A DNA stretch of 16,595 bases from Lachnospiraceae bacterium (GCA_014804225.1 JAAVAF010000017.1:2839-19433); one strand, 5' to 3'. Positions 7,153 to 15,236 are shown, counted from the stretch's first letter. Translations and numbers: made by a program. The notes: generated by a model from the letters alone, not told the origin.

Positions 7153-9564
7153 TTATACACTTGTATTTAAAAACTCTGCATAACGCCTAATATTAGAAGC
7201 ATTGACATACTTCTGCTCAGACTGCCCTGACACAATCACTAATGTAGGCGCCTGCATCACACCATAGCGAACCGCAAGGTCATAGTTGTCCTCCGCATCA
7301 ATCACCGTATAGTCAACATCCTTCAAATATTGCTTTGCAAGGGTACAGTTTGGACACGTTTTCGTCGTAAAAAGCATTTTCTTATTTCTGTCATTTCGCT
7401 CCGTTGCACGCTCCATAGCCGCACTTTCACGCACTGCAGCTTTCTTTGCACCGTTTCGGCTTTCCGTCTTTTTTTCGGGTGCTGCACTTATTTTGCTACC
7501 CATTCTGTATTCCGTGCGGTTTGCATATTCCTGAAGCTTTCCATCGTTCCAGTTTTGTACAGGACGGTAGTAACCTGTAATACGACTGTAAATTTCCGTC
7601 ACTCTGCCGCATTTTGGACAACGTTTCTGTTCTCCACTAAGATAACCGTGCTCCTGACAAATCGAATATGTCGGCGACATCGTATAATAAGGAAGCTTAT
7701 AATTCTCCGCAATCGTTTTTACAAGCTCTGCCGCTGCTTTCCAATCCGGCAGCTTTTCTCCTAAAAAGGCATGAAAAACAGTGCCTGATGTATAGAGCGT
7801 TTGCAGTTCGTCCTGTATGTCAAGCGCATCAAAAATATCTGTCGTGTAGTCAACTGGAAGATGCGAAGAATTGGTATAGTAAGGTGTATCTCCCTCATGT
7901 CCCGCCGTAATAATATCCGCATATTTTTCCTTGTCATGCTTTGCAAGCCGATATGTCGTACTCTCGGCGGGCGTCGCTTCAAGATTATATAAATCGCCGT
8001 ACTGCTCCTGATAATCGGACAAACGCTCGCGCATATGATTGAGCACCTCTTTTGCGAAGTCCTGTGCCTCCTTATGCGACAAATCCTGTTTCAGCCACTT
8101 TGCGTTCAATCCTGCCTCGTTCATGCCGATCACGCCGATTGTCGAGAAATGATTCTCAAAACTGCCGAGATATCGTTTTGTATATGGATACAAGCCTTCT
8201 TCCAAAAGCTTTGCAATAACATTTCGTTTCACTTTTAAAGAACGTGCAGATAAATCCATCATTCTGTCAAGACGTCTGTAAAAGTCCTCCTTGTCCGCTG
8301 CAAGATACGCAATCCGCGGAAGATTAATTGTAACAACGCCCACGCTTCCCGTGCTCTCGCCCGAGCCAAAGAAACCACCCGTTTTTTTACGAAGTTCCCT
8401 CAAATCAAGGCGAAGCCGACAACACATACTGCGCACATCGGACGGTTCCATGTCAGAATTGATATAGTTTGAAAAATACGGGGTTCCGTACTTCGCGGTC
8501 ATTTCAAATAACAGTCGGTTGTTTTCTGTGTCCGACCAATCAAAATCACGTGTTATCGAATAAGTCGGGATGGGATACTGAAAACCTCTGCCGTTTGCGT
8601 CACCCTCGATCATGGTTTCGATAAACGCCTTATTAATCATATCCATCTCACGCTTGCAGTCCTTATAGCAAAAATCCATTTCCTCACCGCCGACAATCGC
8701 CGGAAGCTCCGCCAAATCATTCGGAACGGTCCAGTCGAGTGTAATGTTGCTAAAAGGCGCCTGTGTCCCCCAGCGGCTTGGTGTATTCACTCCATAGATA
8801 AATGCTTCAATACATTTTTTTACTTCTTTATAGGAGAGTTTATCCACCTTTACAAACGGTGCAAGATAGGTATCAAAAGAAGAAAATGCCTGCGCTCCTG
8901 CCCATTCATTCTGCATGATGCCAAGGAAATTGACCATCTGATTGCAGAGCACTGACAGATGTTTTGCGGGCGCTGATGTGATTTTTCCGGGAATACCGCC
9001 AAGTCCTTCTTTAATTAACTGCTTTAAAGACCAGCCGGCACAATAACCCGTGAGCATGGATAAGTCATGAATATGGATATCGGCATTTCTGTGTGCCTGT
9101 GCGATTTCCTCGTCATAGATTTCAGAAAGCCAGTAATTTGCCGTTACGGCTCCAGAGTTTGATAAGATCAAACCACCCACCGAATAGGTGACGGTCGAAT
9201 TTTCCTTCACGCGCCAGTCTTCTACTTTGACGTAGCTATTTACCACCTCTTTATAATCAAGAATGGTGGACTTCATATTGCGCATTTTTTCCCGTTGTTT
9301 CCGATACAGAATAAATGCCTTCGCGGTTTCGGTATAGCCAGACTGCTCCAAAACCTTTTCTACGCTGTCCTGAATGTCCTCCACACAGATTTTTTCCGCG
9401 TTAATTTTCTCTTGCATATCTGCAGTGACTCTGAGTGTCAACAAGTCCACGATGTCCTTATCGTACTGCATTTGTGTTGCGTCAAATGCCTTGACCATCG
9501 CCCCGCCAATCTTTCCCAGCACAAAATTCGTTTCACTGCCGTCTCTTTTGATAACCCTAAACAT
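7153..9564 (-). CDS. nrdD: Anaerobic (class III) ribonucleoside-triphosphate reductase with fused C-terminal thioredoxin/glutaredoxin-like domain
   Basis: The enzyme reduces ribonucleoside triphosphates to dNTPs under anoxia using a glycyl radical made by the radical-SAM activase NrdG. The 803 residues comprise an ATP-cone (about 3-92), the NrdD barrel (about 100-680), a charged Ala/Lys/Glu-rich linker (682-727) and a thioredoxin-like domain (728-803) with C737-P-N-C740 and a cis-Pro-like QAPTLVI. In the barrel, C175 (GYCAGW) and C381-C382 (SMCCRL) lie at the active-site Cys positions, C636-x2-H639 and C649-x2-C652 form the zinc site, and G664 in RITGYYRP is the radical glycine. The fused domain suggests that reducing electrons come from thioredoxin-type chemistry and not from formate; this is inference. 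No nrdG lies on either side. ATG 9564 has AAGGAG seven bases upstream. Confidence 0.95.
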   Translation of the reverse strand: MFRVIKRDGSETNFVLGKIGGAMVKAFDATQMQYDKDIVDLLTLRVTADMQEKINAEKICVEDIQDSVEKVLEQSGYTETAKAFILYRKQREKMRNMKSTILDYKEVVNSYVKVEDWRVKENSTVTYSVGGLILSNSGAVTANYWLSEIYDEEIAQAHRNADIHIHDLSMLTGYCAGWSLKQLIKEGLGGIPGKITSAPAKHLSVLCNQMVNFLGIMQNEWAGAQAFSSFDTYLAPFVKVDKLSYKEVKKCIEAFIYGVNTPSRWGTQAPFSNITLDWTVPNDLAELPAIVGGEEMDFCYKDCKREMDMINKAFIETMIEGDANGRGFQYPIPTYSITRDFDWSDTENNRLLFEMTAKYGTPYFSNYINSDMEPSDVRSMCCRLRLDLRELRKKTGGFFGSGESTGSVGVVTINLPRIAYLAADKEDFYRRLDRMMDLSARSLKVKRNVIAKLLEEGLYPYTKRYLGSFENHFSTIGVIGMNEAGLNAKWLKQDLSHKEAQDFAKEVLNHMRERLSDYQEQYGDLYNLEATPAESTTYRLAKHDKEKYADIITAGHEGDTPYYTNSSHLPVDYTTDIFDALDIQDELQTLYTSGTVFHAFLGEKLPDWKAAAELVKTIAENYKLPYYTMSPTYSICQEHGYLSGEQKRCPKCGRVTEIYSRITGYYRPVQNWNDGKLQEYANRTEYRMGSKISAAPEKKTESRNGAKKAAVRESAAMERATERNDRNKKMLFTTKTCPNCTLAKQYLKDVDYTVIDAEDNYDLAVRYGVMQAPTLVIVSGQSEQKYVNASNIRRYAEFLNTSV

Positions 9565-9640
9565 GTATACTCTCCTTCCCTCGGCTTAACCGCCATGCCA
9601 TAGCGTAGCAGTTGCACTCGCATAGGCAATAAATAGGCAT
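9557..9640 (-). other. Short Cys-rich open frame in the nrdD leader (possible leader peptide)
   Basis: From ATG 9640 a 27-codon frame reads MPIYCLCECNCYAMAWRL... and ends at TAG 9559-9557, eight bases past the first base of nrdD. It contains a C-x-C-x-C-x-C cluster at residues 5-11. It lies within the inferred nrdD transcript. No good ribosome site precedes its ATG, and TGC-repeat sequence could give this pattern by chance, so it is listed as a candidate only. Confidence 0.2.
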
Positions 9641-9645
9641 AAATA

Positions 9646-9672
9646 AACCATAATCGCAAAGCGATTATGGTT
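9646..9672. promoter_or_regulatory. Perfect 12-bp-stem hairpin/dyad at the inferred nrdD transcription start
   Basis: AACCATAATCGC and GCGATTATGGTT flank an AAA loop. The expected +1 of the nrdD promoter (about 9668) falls inside the dyad, so it could be an operator overlapping the start or a 5'-end stem protecting the mRNA. It has the same 3-base-loop shape as 3237-3257 and 6049-6067. Confidence 0.6.
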
Positions 9673-9674
9673 AC

Positions 9675-9703
9675 ATAATATCAGACAAGAGAGTTCCTGT
9701 CAA
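9675..9703 (-). promoter_or_regulatory. Sigma-A promoter for nrdD
   Basis: On the minus strand TTGACA (9703-9698, perfect -35), 17 bases, then TATTAT (9680-9675, 5 of 6 with the -10 consensus). Predicted start near 9668, with a leader of about 104 bases before the nrdD ATG. Confidence 0.85.
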
Positions 9704-9705
9704 TC

Positions 9706-9730
9706 GAACACTACTAAATATCATGTGTTC
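9706..9730 (-). promoter_or_regulatory. Dyad GAACAC-N13-GTGTTC, possible proximal NrdR box
   Basis: Perfect six-base arms flank an AT-rich core just upstream of the -35. A 16-base NrdR-like box set on this dyad starts 32 bp from the better box at 9743-9758. That leaves a 16-bp gap, close to the three-helical-turn spacing known for NrdR tandem boxes. The match to the box consensus is only moderate (11-12 of 16). Confidence 0.45.
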
Positions 9731-9742
9731 TTTTCTATATAA

Positions 9743-9758
9743 ATACAATATCTTGTGT
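9743..9758 (-). promoter_or_regulatory. NrdR-like box upstream of nrdD
   Basis: The minus strand reads ACACAAGATATTGTAT, agreeing with the remembered NrdR consensus acaCwAtATaTwGtgt at 14 of 16 positions. NrdR represses ribonucleotide reductase genes according to bound ATP/dATP. The gene for NrdR is not in the window. Confidence 0.55.
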
Positions 9759-9762
9759 TTTT

Positions 9763-9778
9763 ATGACATTCATGTCAT
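9763..9778. promoter_or_regulatory. Perfect palindrome ATGACAT-TC-ATGTCAT, candidate operator
   Basis: Seven-base arms are separated by two bases, lying between the TPR gene stop and the NrdR-like box. No T-run follows it on either strand, so it is not an intrinsic terminator of the TPR gene. It has the form of a dimeric repressor or Crp/Fnr-type site, but I cannot name the regulator. Confidence 0.4.
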
Positions 9779-9798
9779 TTTAATGTTTCCCTTTTCCT

Positions 9799-10866
9799 TT
9801 AGCGTGTCTGCAAAAACTCGTACTCACGACTTGCCTTCGCATCATCCGGGTAAATTTCAAGATATTCCTCCATCCGTTTCTTCGCCTCAGAGAAATTCCC
9901 AAGATATTCGTCTGCCACAATTATATTGTATTTAAGCTCTTGAATATAGGGCGTTTCGCCAATGTCAATCCCCGCCTGAAAAGCCGAAAGCGCTTCCTCA
10001 TACTTTTCCTGTTTCATAAAACACATACCAAGGCTGTTGTAAATCGCGGCGTCCGGCATATTGGAATCAAGATACGTCTGGTACACACTCGTCGCATAAT
10101 TCATGTCACCGAGCTTCTCATAGGTATGCCCGAGAAGCAAAGATTTTCCCGCATCGTTACCGTTTACTGCGCCGTCAAGATAGATGCGCGCATTCTGATA
10201 ATCCTCCAGATAATAATAGATTGTCCCCTTCTCGGAATCAGAAAGACCTTTATCGTTTTTCTCCAAAAACGTAGAAAGGTATGTCTTTCCCTCCTCGCCA
10301 AAGCCTGCTGCCTCCATCTCCACATAGGCGTCCGTCACAAGCACAAGATTATCGGAATCAAGGGAAAACGCTTTCTCAAAATCAGCAAGCGCCTCCTCAT
10401 AGTTGTTTTGCTTTAAAAGTATACACGCCCTGAGATAATAGGCATCAATCTCCTTATTTTTGAGCGCGATAATCGCCGAATAAATCGTCTTTGCCTCCTC
10501 ATATTTCCCCTGTTTCAGATAGGCAGATGCAAGATAATAGTTGGTATCGTATTCCAACTCCGTAAGCTTATTACCGGCGTTTTGTATGGATTCCAAAAAA
10601 GCACTCTCCGCCTTTGCATAATCACCAAGTCCCATATAGGCAATCCCTTCTCCTCTGCTTGCAAGCTGCAAATCCTCATTGTTTAATCTTGCAAGGTCAA
10701 AGCATTCAAGTGCACCCTGAAAGTCATACTGTTCGACAAGCTCCATTCCCGCCTCTAAATTCTTGTTTCCTGTTTTATCCCCACAGCCAAAAAGGCATAC
10801 TGCCGCCATCGCGGCAAGTATGCTCACACTTATTCTCCGTATCTTATTGTTTTGACTTCTGTTCAA
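9799..10866 (-). CDS. TPR-repeat lipoprotein of the maltodextrin operon; function unknown
   Basis: The 355-residue product has a basic N-terminus (NNKIRR), a short hydrophobic stretch and the lipobox LFGC (C28), so it should be lipid-anchored on the outer face of the membrane. From about residue 36 to 343 it is built of helical tetratricopeptide repeats, clearest in YYLASAYLKQGKYEEAKTIY, KQNNYEEALADFEKAFSLD and YNSLGMCFMKQEKYEEALSAF, roughly eight units in all. TPR surfaces bind proteins or peptides; no catalytic motif is seen. The start is TTG 10866, which overlaps the stop of the LacI-family gene by four bases (TTGA), so it is translationally coupled and is the last gene of the operon. Its link to sugar uptake is only by position. 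No clear terminator follows it. Confidence 0.85.
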   Translation of the reverse strand: MNRSQNNKIRRISVSILAAMAAVCLFGCGDKTGNKNLEAGMELVEQYDFQGALECFDLARLNNEDLQLASRGEGIAYMGLGDYAKAESAFLESIQNAGNKLTELEYDTNYYLASAYLKQGKYEEAKTIYSAIIALKNKEIDAYYLRACILLKQNNYEEALADFEKAFSLDSDNLVLVTDAYVEMEAAGFGEEGKTYLSTFLEKNDKGLSDSEKGTIYYYLEDYQNARIYLDGAVNGNDAGKSLLLGHTYEKLGDMNYATSVYQTYLDSNMPDAAIYNSLGMCFMKQEKYEEALSAFQAGIDIGETPYIQELKYNIIVADEYLGNFSEAKKRMEEYLEIYPDDAKASREYEFLQTR

Positions 10867-11900
10867 TTCGCAATCCCCCCTGTTGACTCTCTCTCTATAA
10901 GCTTTGCTTCATATACCATATGCTGATGCTCCTTCTGTCCCGATATAATCGCAAACAAAAGCTTAATCGTTGCCTTTGCCATGTCCTCCACAGGCTGACG
11001 CATTGTGGTAAGACGGGGAGTCATGTAGTTTCCGATATCAATCCCATCGTAACCCGCAACCGAAACATCTTCGGGAATCTGATATCCCGCCTCATGCAAC
11101 GCCCTGCACGCACCGATTGCAAGCGTATCCGATACCGCATAAACCGCACTGAATTTTTCACCGCTCTCAATTAAGCGTTTTGTCGTAGCGTAACCGTTCT
11201 CCATGGAAAAGTGATTGATCTCCTCGTCCGTATCAAAAATCAGATGCTCGTCAACCGCAATGCCGTTTTTTCTAAGTGCGTCAAAATACCCCTCAAGGCG
11301 CAGTCTTCCGATGCACTCCTCATACGCTTCCGCCGCAATGATCGCAATCTTTTGATGCCCAAGACCAATCAGATAATCCACCATTTTTTCGCTTTCCATG
11401 CGGTCGTCCACGCCAATATTGGAGTACGAGTCTTTTGATATATTTTCCGGAATCCCACCGGCTGTACTAAATACAAACGGCACATTCAGCTTTTTGAGCT
11501 TCTCCTCCGAACGCGAAAAATATCCTCCAAGAAATATGATACCACGAAGTCGTTTTTCTTTCACTACTTTTTGTGCAACATCTACCTCGTCCTCATCAAA
11601 CTCAATATGGGAAAGCTCCATCGCATAGCCCTTTTTCTTGCATTCCTGTTCAATGATCGCGATCATATTGGTAAAGAATGGGTTTGCAATACCCTTGACC
11701 AGCACTGCAATCGCTCTTGCATCGGACCGTTTCAGATTTCGCGCGCTATCGTTTGGAATATAGCCGTACTCCTTAATCGTGTCCAGTATTTTTTCCTTTG
11801 TAGCCGGATTAATGTCGGGGTGATTATTGATTGCCCGCGATACCGTACTGACACCTACTCCGCATATTTTTGCGATGTCTTTAATTGTCGGTTCAAACAC
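10863..11900 (-). CDS. LacI-family transcriptional regulator (MalR-like)
   Basis: A 345-residue one-component regulator. Residues 5-26 form the LacI helix-turn-helix (IKDIAKICGVGVSTVSRAIN), followed by the hinge region (GYIPNDSARNLKR, 46-58) and a periplasmic-binding-protein-type effector domain (about 61-330) with the usual AVYAVSDTLAIGACRALHEAG and PEDVSVAGYDGID segments. The frame is open far upstream into malQ, but I place the start at GTG 11900: this gives the standard short LacI N-terminus and has GGAG seven bases upstream, 17 bp after the malQ stop. By position it should sense a maltodextrin-type sugar and control the importer operon; the operator would lie upstream of the binding-protein gene, outside the window. 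MalR is the closest named analogue, but the effector is not established from sequence. Confidence 0.9.
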   Translation of the reverse strand: MFEPTIKDIAKICGVGVSTVSRAINNHPDINPATKEKILDTIKEYGYIPNDSARNLKRSDARAIAVLVKGIANPFFTNMIAIIEQECKKKGYAMELSHIEFDEDEVDVAQKVVKEKRLRGIIFLGGYFSRSEEKLKKLNVPFVFSTAGGIPENISKDSYSNIGVDDRMESEKMVDYLIGLGHQKIAIIAAEAYEECIGRLRLEGYFDALRKNGIAVDEHLIFDTDEEINHFSMENGYATTKRLIESGEKFSAVYAVSDTLAIGACRALHEAGYQIPEDVSVAGYDGIDIGNYMTPRLTTMRQPVEDMAKATIKLLFAIISGQKEHQHMVYEAKLIERESTGGIAN

Positions 11901-11917
11901 TCTATCACTCCACTTCC

Positions 11918-13402
11918 TCAATGTCTTTTTGTCCTGCCGTAAAGCCGCGCAAGCTCCAACATATGTTTTGAGAGTTTTTCCGTGCACGCACCTTCTGTCA
12001 TTCTCCACTCCCAGTTTCCGCCCAATGTGGACGGTGTATTGATGCGCGCCTCGCCGCCAAGCTCCAGATAATCCTGTATGGGAATGATTGCCGTATCCGC
12101 CACACACCCAAGCGCAGCGCGAATCAAACTGTCACAGATTGCGGCATTTCTTTTGACGCCCAGATACTTCTTCGCAAACGCCAAATCATTCCTGTTCAGA
12201 CTCGTAATCCAGCCATTTACAGTATCGTTGTCATGCGTTCCCGTATACACCACACAGTTATTCGGATAATTATAAGGAAGATAGTCGCTTTCCTCTCTTG
12301 AGTCAAATGCAAACTGCAGCACCTTCATGCCGGGATATTTTGTTTTTTTCACAAGCTTTAACACGCTCGGCGTCAAAAATCCCAAGTCCTCCGCAATGAC
12401 AGCACGGTTTCCAAGCGTCTTTTTTACAGCCTCAAACAGCTTGTACCCCGGTCCTTTCTTCCACACACCGTTTTGTGCGGTCTTATCGCCGTAAGGCACA
12501 GACCAATATTCGTCAAAACCTCTGAAATGGTCAATGCGCACCACATCATAAATTTGAAAACAATATTCCAATCGTCTAAGCCACCATGCAAAATTCGTCT
12601 TTTCATGGTAATCCCATCGGTATAAAGGGTTTCCCCAAAGCTGCCCCGTTGCCGAAAACGCGTCGGGCGGACATCCCGCCACAGCAATCGGAACATTTTT
12701 CCCGTCCAGTTGAAAAAGCTCCGGGTTTGCCCATGTATCGGCGCTGTCAAATGCCACATAAATCGGGATATCACCAACAATTTGGATTCCTTTTTTGTTT
12801 GCGTATGTTTTCAGTTCCAGCCATTGCGCAGCGAAAAGATACTGCTGATAACAGTAACATGCAATCTCGTCTGCCAGTTTCTTTTCGTATTCCGCCATAA
12901 TCTTTGGCTTTCTGAGTCGAAGTCCCTCATCCCACTCAATCCACGAAATACCGCCAAGCGAGTCCTTGATTGCCATATACATAGCATAATCTTTCAGCCA
13001 CAGCTTGTTTTCTTCCACAAACTTCTGATAATCTGCATTCTCACTGATATGGGAACGTTCAAATGCCTTCTTTAACAACGTGAATCTTGTATTATAAATC
13101 TTTTCGTAATTGACCTTCTTCGCGTCATCCCCAAAGTCAACTGCCATACATTCTTTTTCGGTCAGCAGTCCCTCGTCAATCAGCCTGTCAAGACAGATAT
13201 AATACGGGCTGCCCGCAAAGGTTGAAAAGGATTGATACGGCGAATCCCCATAACCGGTAGGACCAAGCGGCAAAATCTGCCAAAGCGACTGTCCGGACTT
13301 CGCCAAAAAGTCCACAAAATCATATGCCTCCTTCGAAAATCCTCCGATGCCGAACCGCGACGGAATACTCGATACCGGCATCAATACGCCACATCTTCTC
13401 AT
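11918..13402 (-). CDS. malQ: 4-alpha-glucanotransferase (amylomaltase, GH77)
   Basis: The enzyme transfers alpha-1,4-glucan segments between maltodextrins, releasing glucose and making longer chains for phosphorylase; it acts in the cytoplasm on imported oligosaccharides. The 494 residues match the compact GH77 form. The N-terminus (CGVLMPVSSIPSRFGIGGF) is typical. The catalytic triad is visible: nucleophile D291 in RIDHFRGFDEYW, acid/base E338 in VIAEDLGFLT and transition-state stabiliser D391 in TGTHDNDT. The 250s-type acceptor loop is represented by CPPDAFSATGQLWGNPLY. ATG 13402 has AAAGGGA nine bases upstream and lies 25 bp after the second permease gene. It sits inside the importer operon and so links uptake to breakdown. 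No phosphorylase gene is in the window. Confidence 0.96.
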   Translation of the reverse strand: MRRCGVLMPVSSIPSRFGIGGFSKEAYDFVDFLAKSGQSLWQILPLGPTGYGDSPYQSFSTFAGSPYYICLDRLIDEGLLTEKECMAVDFGDDAKKVNYEKIYNTRFTLLKKAFERSHISENADYQKFVEENKLWLKDYAMYMAIKDSLGGISWIEWDEGLRLRKPKIMAEYEKKLADEIACYCYQQYLFAAQWLELKTYANKKGIQIVGDIPIYVAFDSADTWANPELFQLDGKNVPIAVAGCPPDAFSATGQLWGNPLYRWDYHEKTNFAWWLRRLEYCFQIYDVVRIDHFRGFDEYWSVPYGDKTAQNGVWKKGPGYKLFEAVKKTLGNRAVIAEDLGFLTPSVLKLVKKTKYPGMKVLQFAFDSREESDYLPYNYPNNCVVYTGTHDNDTVNGWITSLNRNDLAFAKKYLGVKRNAAICDSLIRAALGCVADTAIIPIQDYLELGGEARINTPSTLGGNWEWRMTEGACTEKLSKHMLELARLYGRTKRH

Positions 13403-13427
13403 TTTGATATCCCTTTCTTGATGTTTT

Positions 13428-14270
13428 TTAGCCTTTTACCGCTCCCGCTACCACACCTTCAATAATGTATTTCTGGCAGGCAATATAGAATACAATAATC
13501 GGAATAATCGCAAGTACGATCATCGCCATCATAGCGCCCATGTCGATCGCGCCATATCCGCCTTTGAGATACTGTATTGCAATCGGAATCGTCTTGTATT
13601 TGCGAATATCGAGCACAAGGTAAGGCAGAAGGTAATCGTTCCACACCCACATTGCTTCCAAAATTGCGACGGAGATTGCAGTCGGCTTCATTACCGGAAA
13701 TACAATCTTAAAATAGGTCTGAAGCGGCGTACAGCCGTCAATCATCGCTGCCTCCTCGATTTCAAGCGGTATCGACTTTACAAAGCCGCAGAACATAAAC
13801 ACTGCAAGTCCCGCGCCAAAGCCAAGATATACAATTATTATACCAATTGGATTGCCTAAATGCAACATATCTGCAATTTTCGACAATGTAAACATGACCA
13901 TCTGGAACGGTACAATCATCGAAAATGCAAAAAGCATATACATTCCCGAGGTAAATTTATTTTTCACTCTGGTGATATACCACGCGCACATTGAAGTACA
14001 AAGGATAATCACAAACACAGAGCAAACCGTGATAAAGAGCGAATAGCCAAACGCCTGCGGAAGCTGTATCTTTTCGATACCGCTGATATAGTTCTCAAAA
14101 CCGACAAACGATTTTTCGTCAGGCAGTGCAAATGGTCTGTTGCTGATAAATATTTTCTTTTTAAAGGAATTGTACAATACAATGATGATCGGCATGACAT
14201 AGACAAGTGATATTACCGCAAAAATTGCTGTCAAAAGTCCGCCGTGCTTTGCTTTTCTTACATTTGACAT
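13428..14270 (-). CDS. Carbohydrate ABC transporter permease, CUT1 family (MalG-like)
   Basis: This 280-residue inner permease subunit has six predicted membrane segments at about 11-34, 74-98, 109-130, 140-163, 190-210 and 243-263. The cytoplasmic EAA loop that docks the ATPase is at about 170-192 (IEEAAMIDGCTPLQTYFKIV, followed by P). The end GVVAGAVKG is typical of MalG/MsmG proteins. Its ATG shares one base with the stop of the preceding permease gene (TAATG), and a strong AAGGAGG lies ten bases upstream inside that gene's last codons. It should pair with the partner permease encoded just upstream. The substrate is inferred as maltodextrins only from the neighbouring amylomaltase; other alpha-glucosides are possible. 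Confidence 0.93.
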   Translation of the reverse strand: MSNVRKAKHGGLLTAIFAVISLVYVMPIIIVLYNSFKKKIFISNRPFALPDEKSFVGFENYISGIEKIQLPQAFGYSLFITVCSVFVIILCTSMCAWYITRVKNKFTSGMYMLFAFSMIVPFQMVMFTLSKIADMLHLGNPIGIIIVYLGFGAGLAVFMFCGFVKSIPLEIEEAAMIDGCTPLQTYFKIVFPVMKPTAISVAILEAMWVWNDYLLPYLVLDIRKYKTIPIAIQYLKGGYGAIDMGAMMAMIVLAIIPIIVFYIACQKYIIEGVVAGAVKG

Positions 14271-15112
14271 TATGCCTGCACCTCCTTATCTCTGGTCGCT
14301 CTAAGCTGTACGACCGCAATGACTGCTACTAGAATAAAGAAGATCACTGCCTTTGCCTGACCAACGCCCTCCCAGCCGTTTCTGCCGTAGAACGTGTTGT
14401 AAATATTGAGCGCGAGCATCTCCGATTTATTGGAAGGTTCACCTGCGGTCAATGCTAGGTTCTGATCAAAGAGCTTGAACGAGTTGGTCAGTGTCAGGAA
14501 AGAACAGATCGTGATGGACGGCATCACCATCGGCAGCGTGACATGACGCAGCAATTGTCTGTTGTTTGCGCCGTCAATCTTGGCTGCCTCAATCAAATCG
14601 CCGGGAATATTCTGAATGCCCGCAATATAGATGATCATCATATAACCTACCTGCTGCCAGCACATCAAAATCACAAGTCCCCAGAAGCCGTAAGCTGAAT
14701 TGTAGGTAAGCGTACGCTCAAGGTTTGCTAAAAGTCCGTTTAAAATCAGCTGCCAGATATAACCTAAAATAATACCGCCAATTAAGTTTGGCATGAAAAA
14801 TACGGTTCTGAAAATATTGGTTCCCTTGATTCCCTTTGTCAAAAGCATCGCAACTGCAAAGGCAAGGATATTGATCGCCAGAACGGATACAATGGTAAAC
14901 AATGCCGTATACCAAAGCGAATGGGTAAAGGTCGAATCACCCCAAATCCTGATATAGTTTTTAAATCCTACAAATTTTGCGTCTGTTACTGTGGTAAATT
15001 CACAGAACGATAAATACACGCCCAACACAAACGGAAGGATAAAGCCGATTGTAAACGCTGCAAGCGTCGGCAGTGCAAATATCGGGAAATATCTTTTAAT
15101 TGCTTTGTCCAT
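14270..15112 (-). CDS. Carbohydrate ABC transporter permease, CUT1 family (MalF-like)
   Basis: First of the two permease subunits, 280 residues, with six membrane segments at about 9-36, 67-92, 102-125, 142-165, 196-215 and 252-270. The EAA loop lies at 172-196 (LIEAAKIDGANNRQLLRHVT followed by LP). It is the short MsmF/Gram-positive type without the large extracytoplasmic loop of Escherichia coli MalF. The ATG at 15112 has GAGAGG nine bases upstream. A stable hairpin with a T-run precedes it, so its transcript level should be lower than that of the binding-protein gene. No ATPase gene is in the cluster; CUT1 systems of Firmicutes often share one MsmK/UgpC-type ATPase encoded elsewhere. Confidence 0.93.
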   Translation of the reverse strand: MDKAIKRYFPIFALPTLAAFTIGFILPFVLGVYLSFCEFTTVTDAKFVGFKNYIRIWGDSTFTHSLWYTALFTIVSVLAINILAFAVAMLLTKGIKGTNIFRTVFFMPNLIGGIILGYIWQLILNGLLANLERTLTYNSAYGFWGLVILMCWQQVGYMMIIYIAGIQNIPGDLIEAAKIDGANNRQLLRHVTLPMVMPSITICSFLTLTNSFKLFDQNLALTAGEPSNKSEMLALNIYNTFYGRNGWEGVGQAKAVIFFILVAVIAVVQLRATRDKEVQA

Positions 15113-15159
15113 AAGCCTTGACCTCTCTCAAAATTTTAAAAATTTTTGTTTTCTTTTGC

Positions 15160-15200
15160 AAAAAGCAGGTGCAGTCGTTACCGCACGATGCACCTGCCTT
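15160..15200 (-). terminator. Attenuator-like terminator between binding-protein and permease genes
   Basis: GCAGGTGCA (15165-15173) pairs with TGCACCTGC (15189-15197), extended by TCG/CGA after one bulge. On the minus strand the stem ends in CTGC followed by five Ts (A-run 15160-15164). It lies inside an operon, so partial readthrough is expected: more binding protein than permease, as known for other CUT1 operons. Confidence 0.75.
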
Positions 15201-15236
15201 TGTAGTCCCTTAATATCCTGTTATTCCCATAGGGAT

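Noticed and set aside
9763..9778. Terminator of the TPR lipoprotein gene
   Set aside because: The palindrome is followed by AAAAAC on the minus strand, with no T-run, and the stem is AT-rich and short.
11901..12107. N-terminal extension of the LacI-family regulator
   Set aside because: The upstream codons overlap malQ in another frame and the extra residues match nothing in the family; the GTG at 11900 has a well-placed ribosome site.
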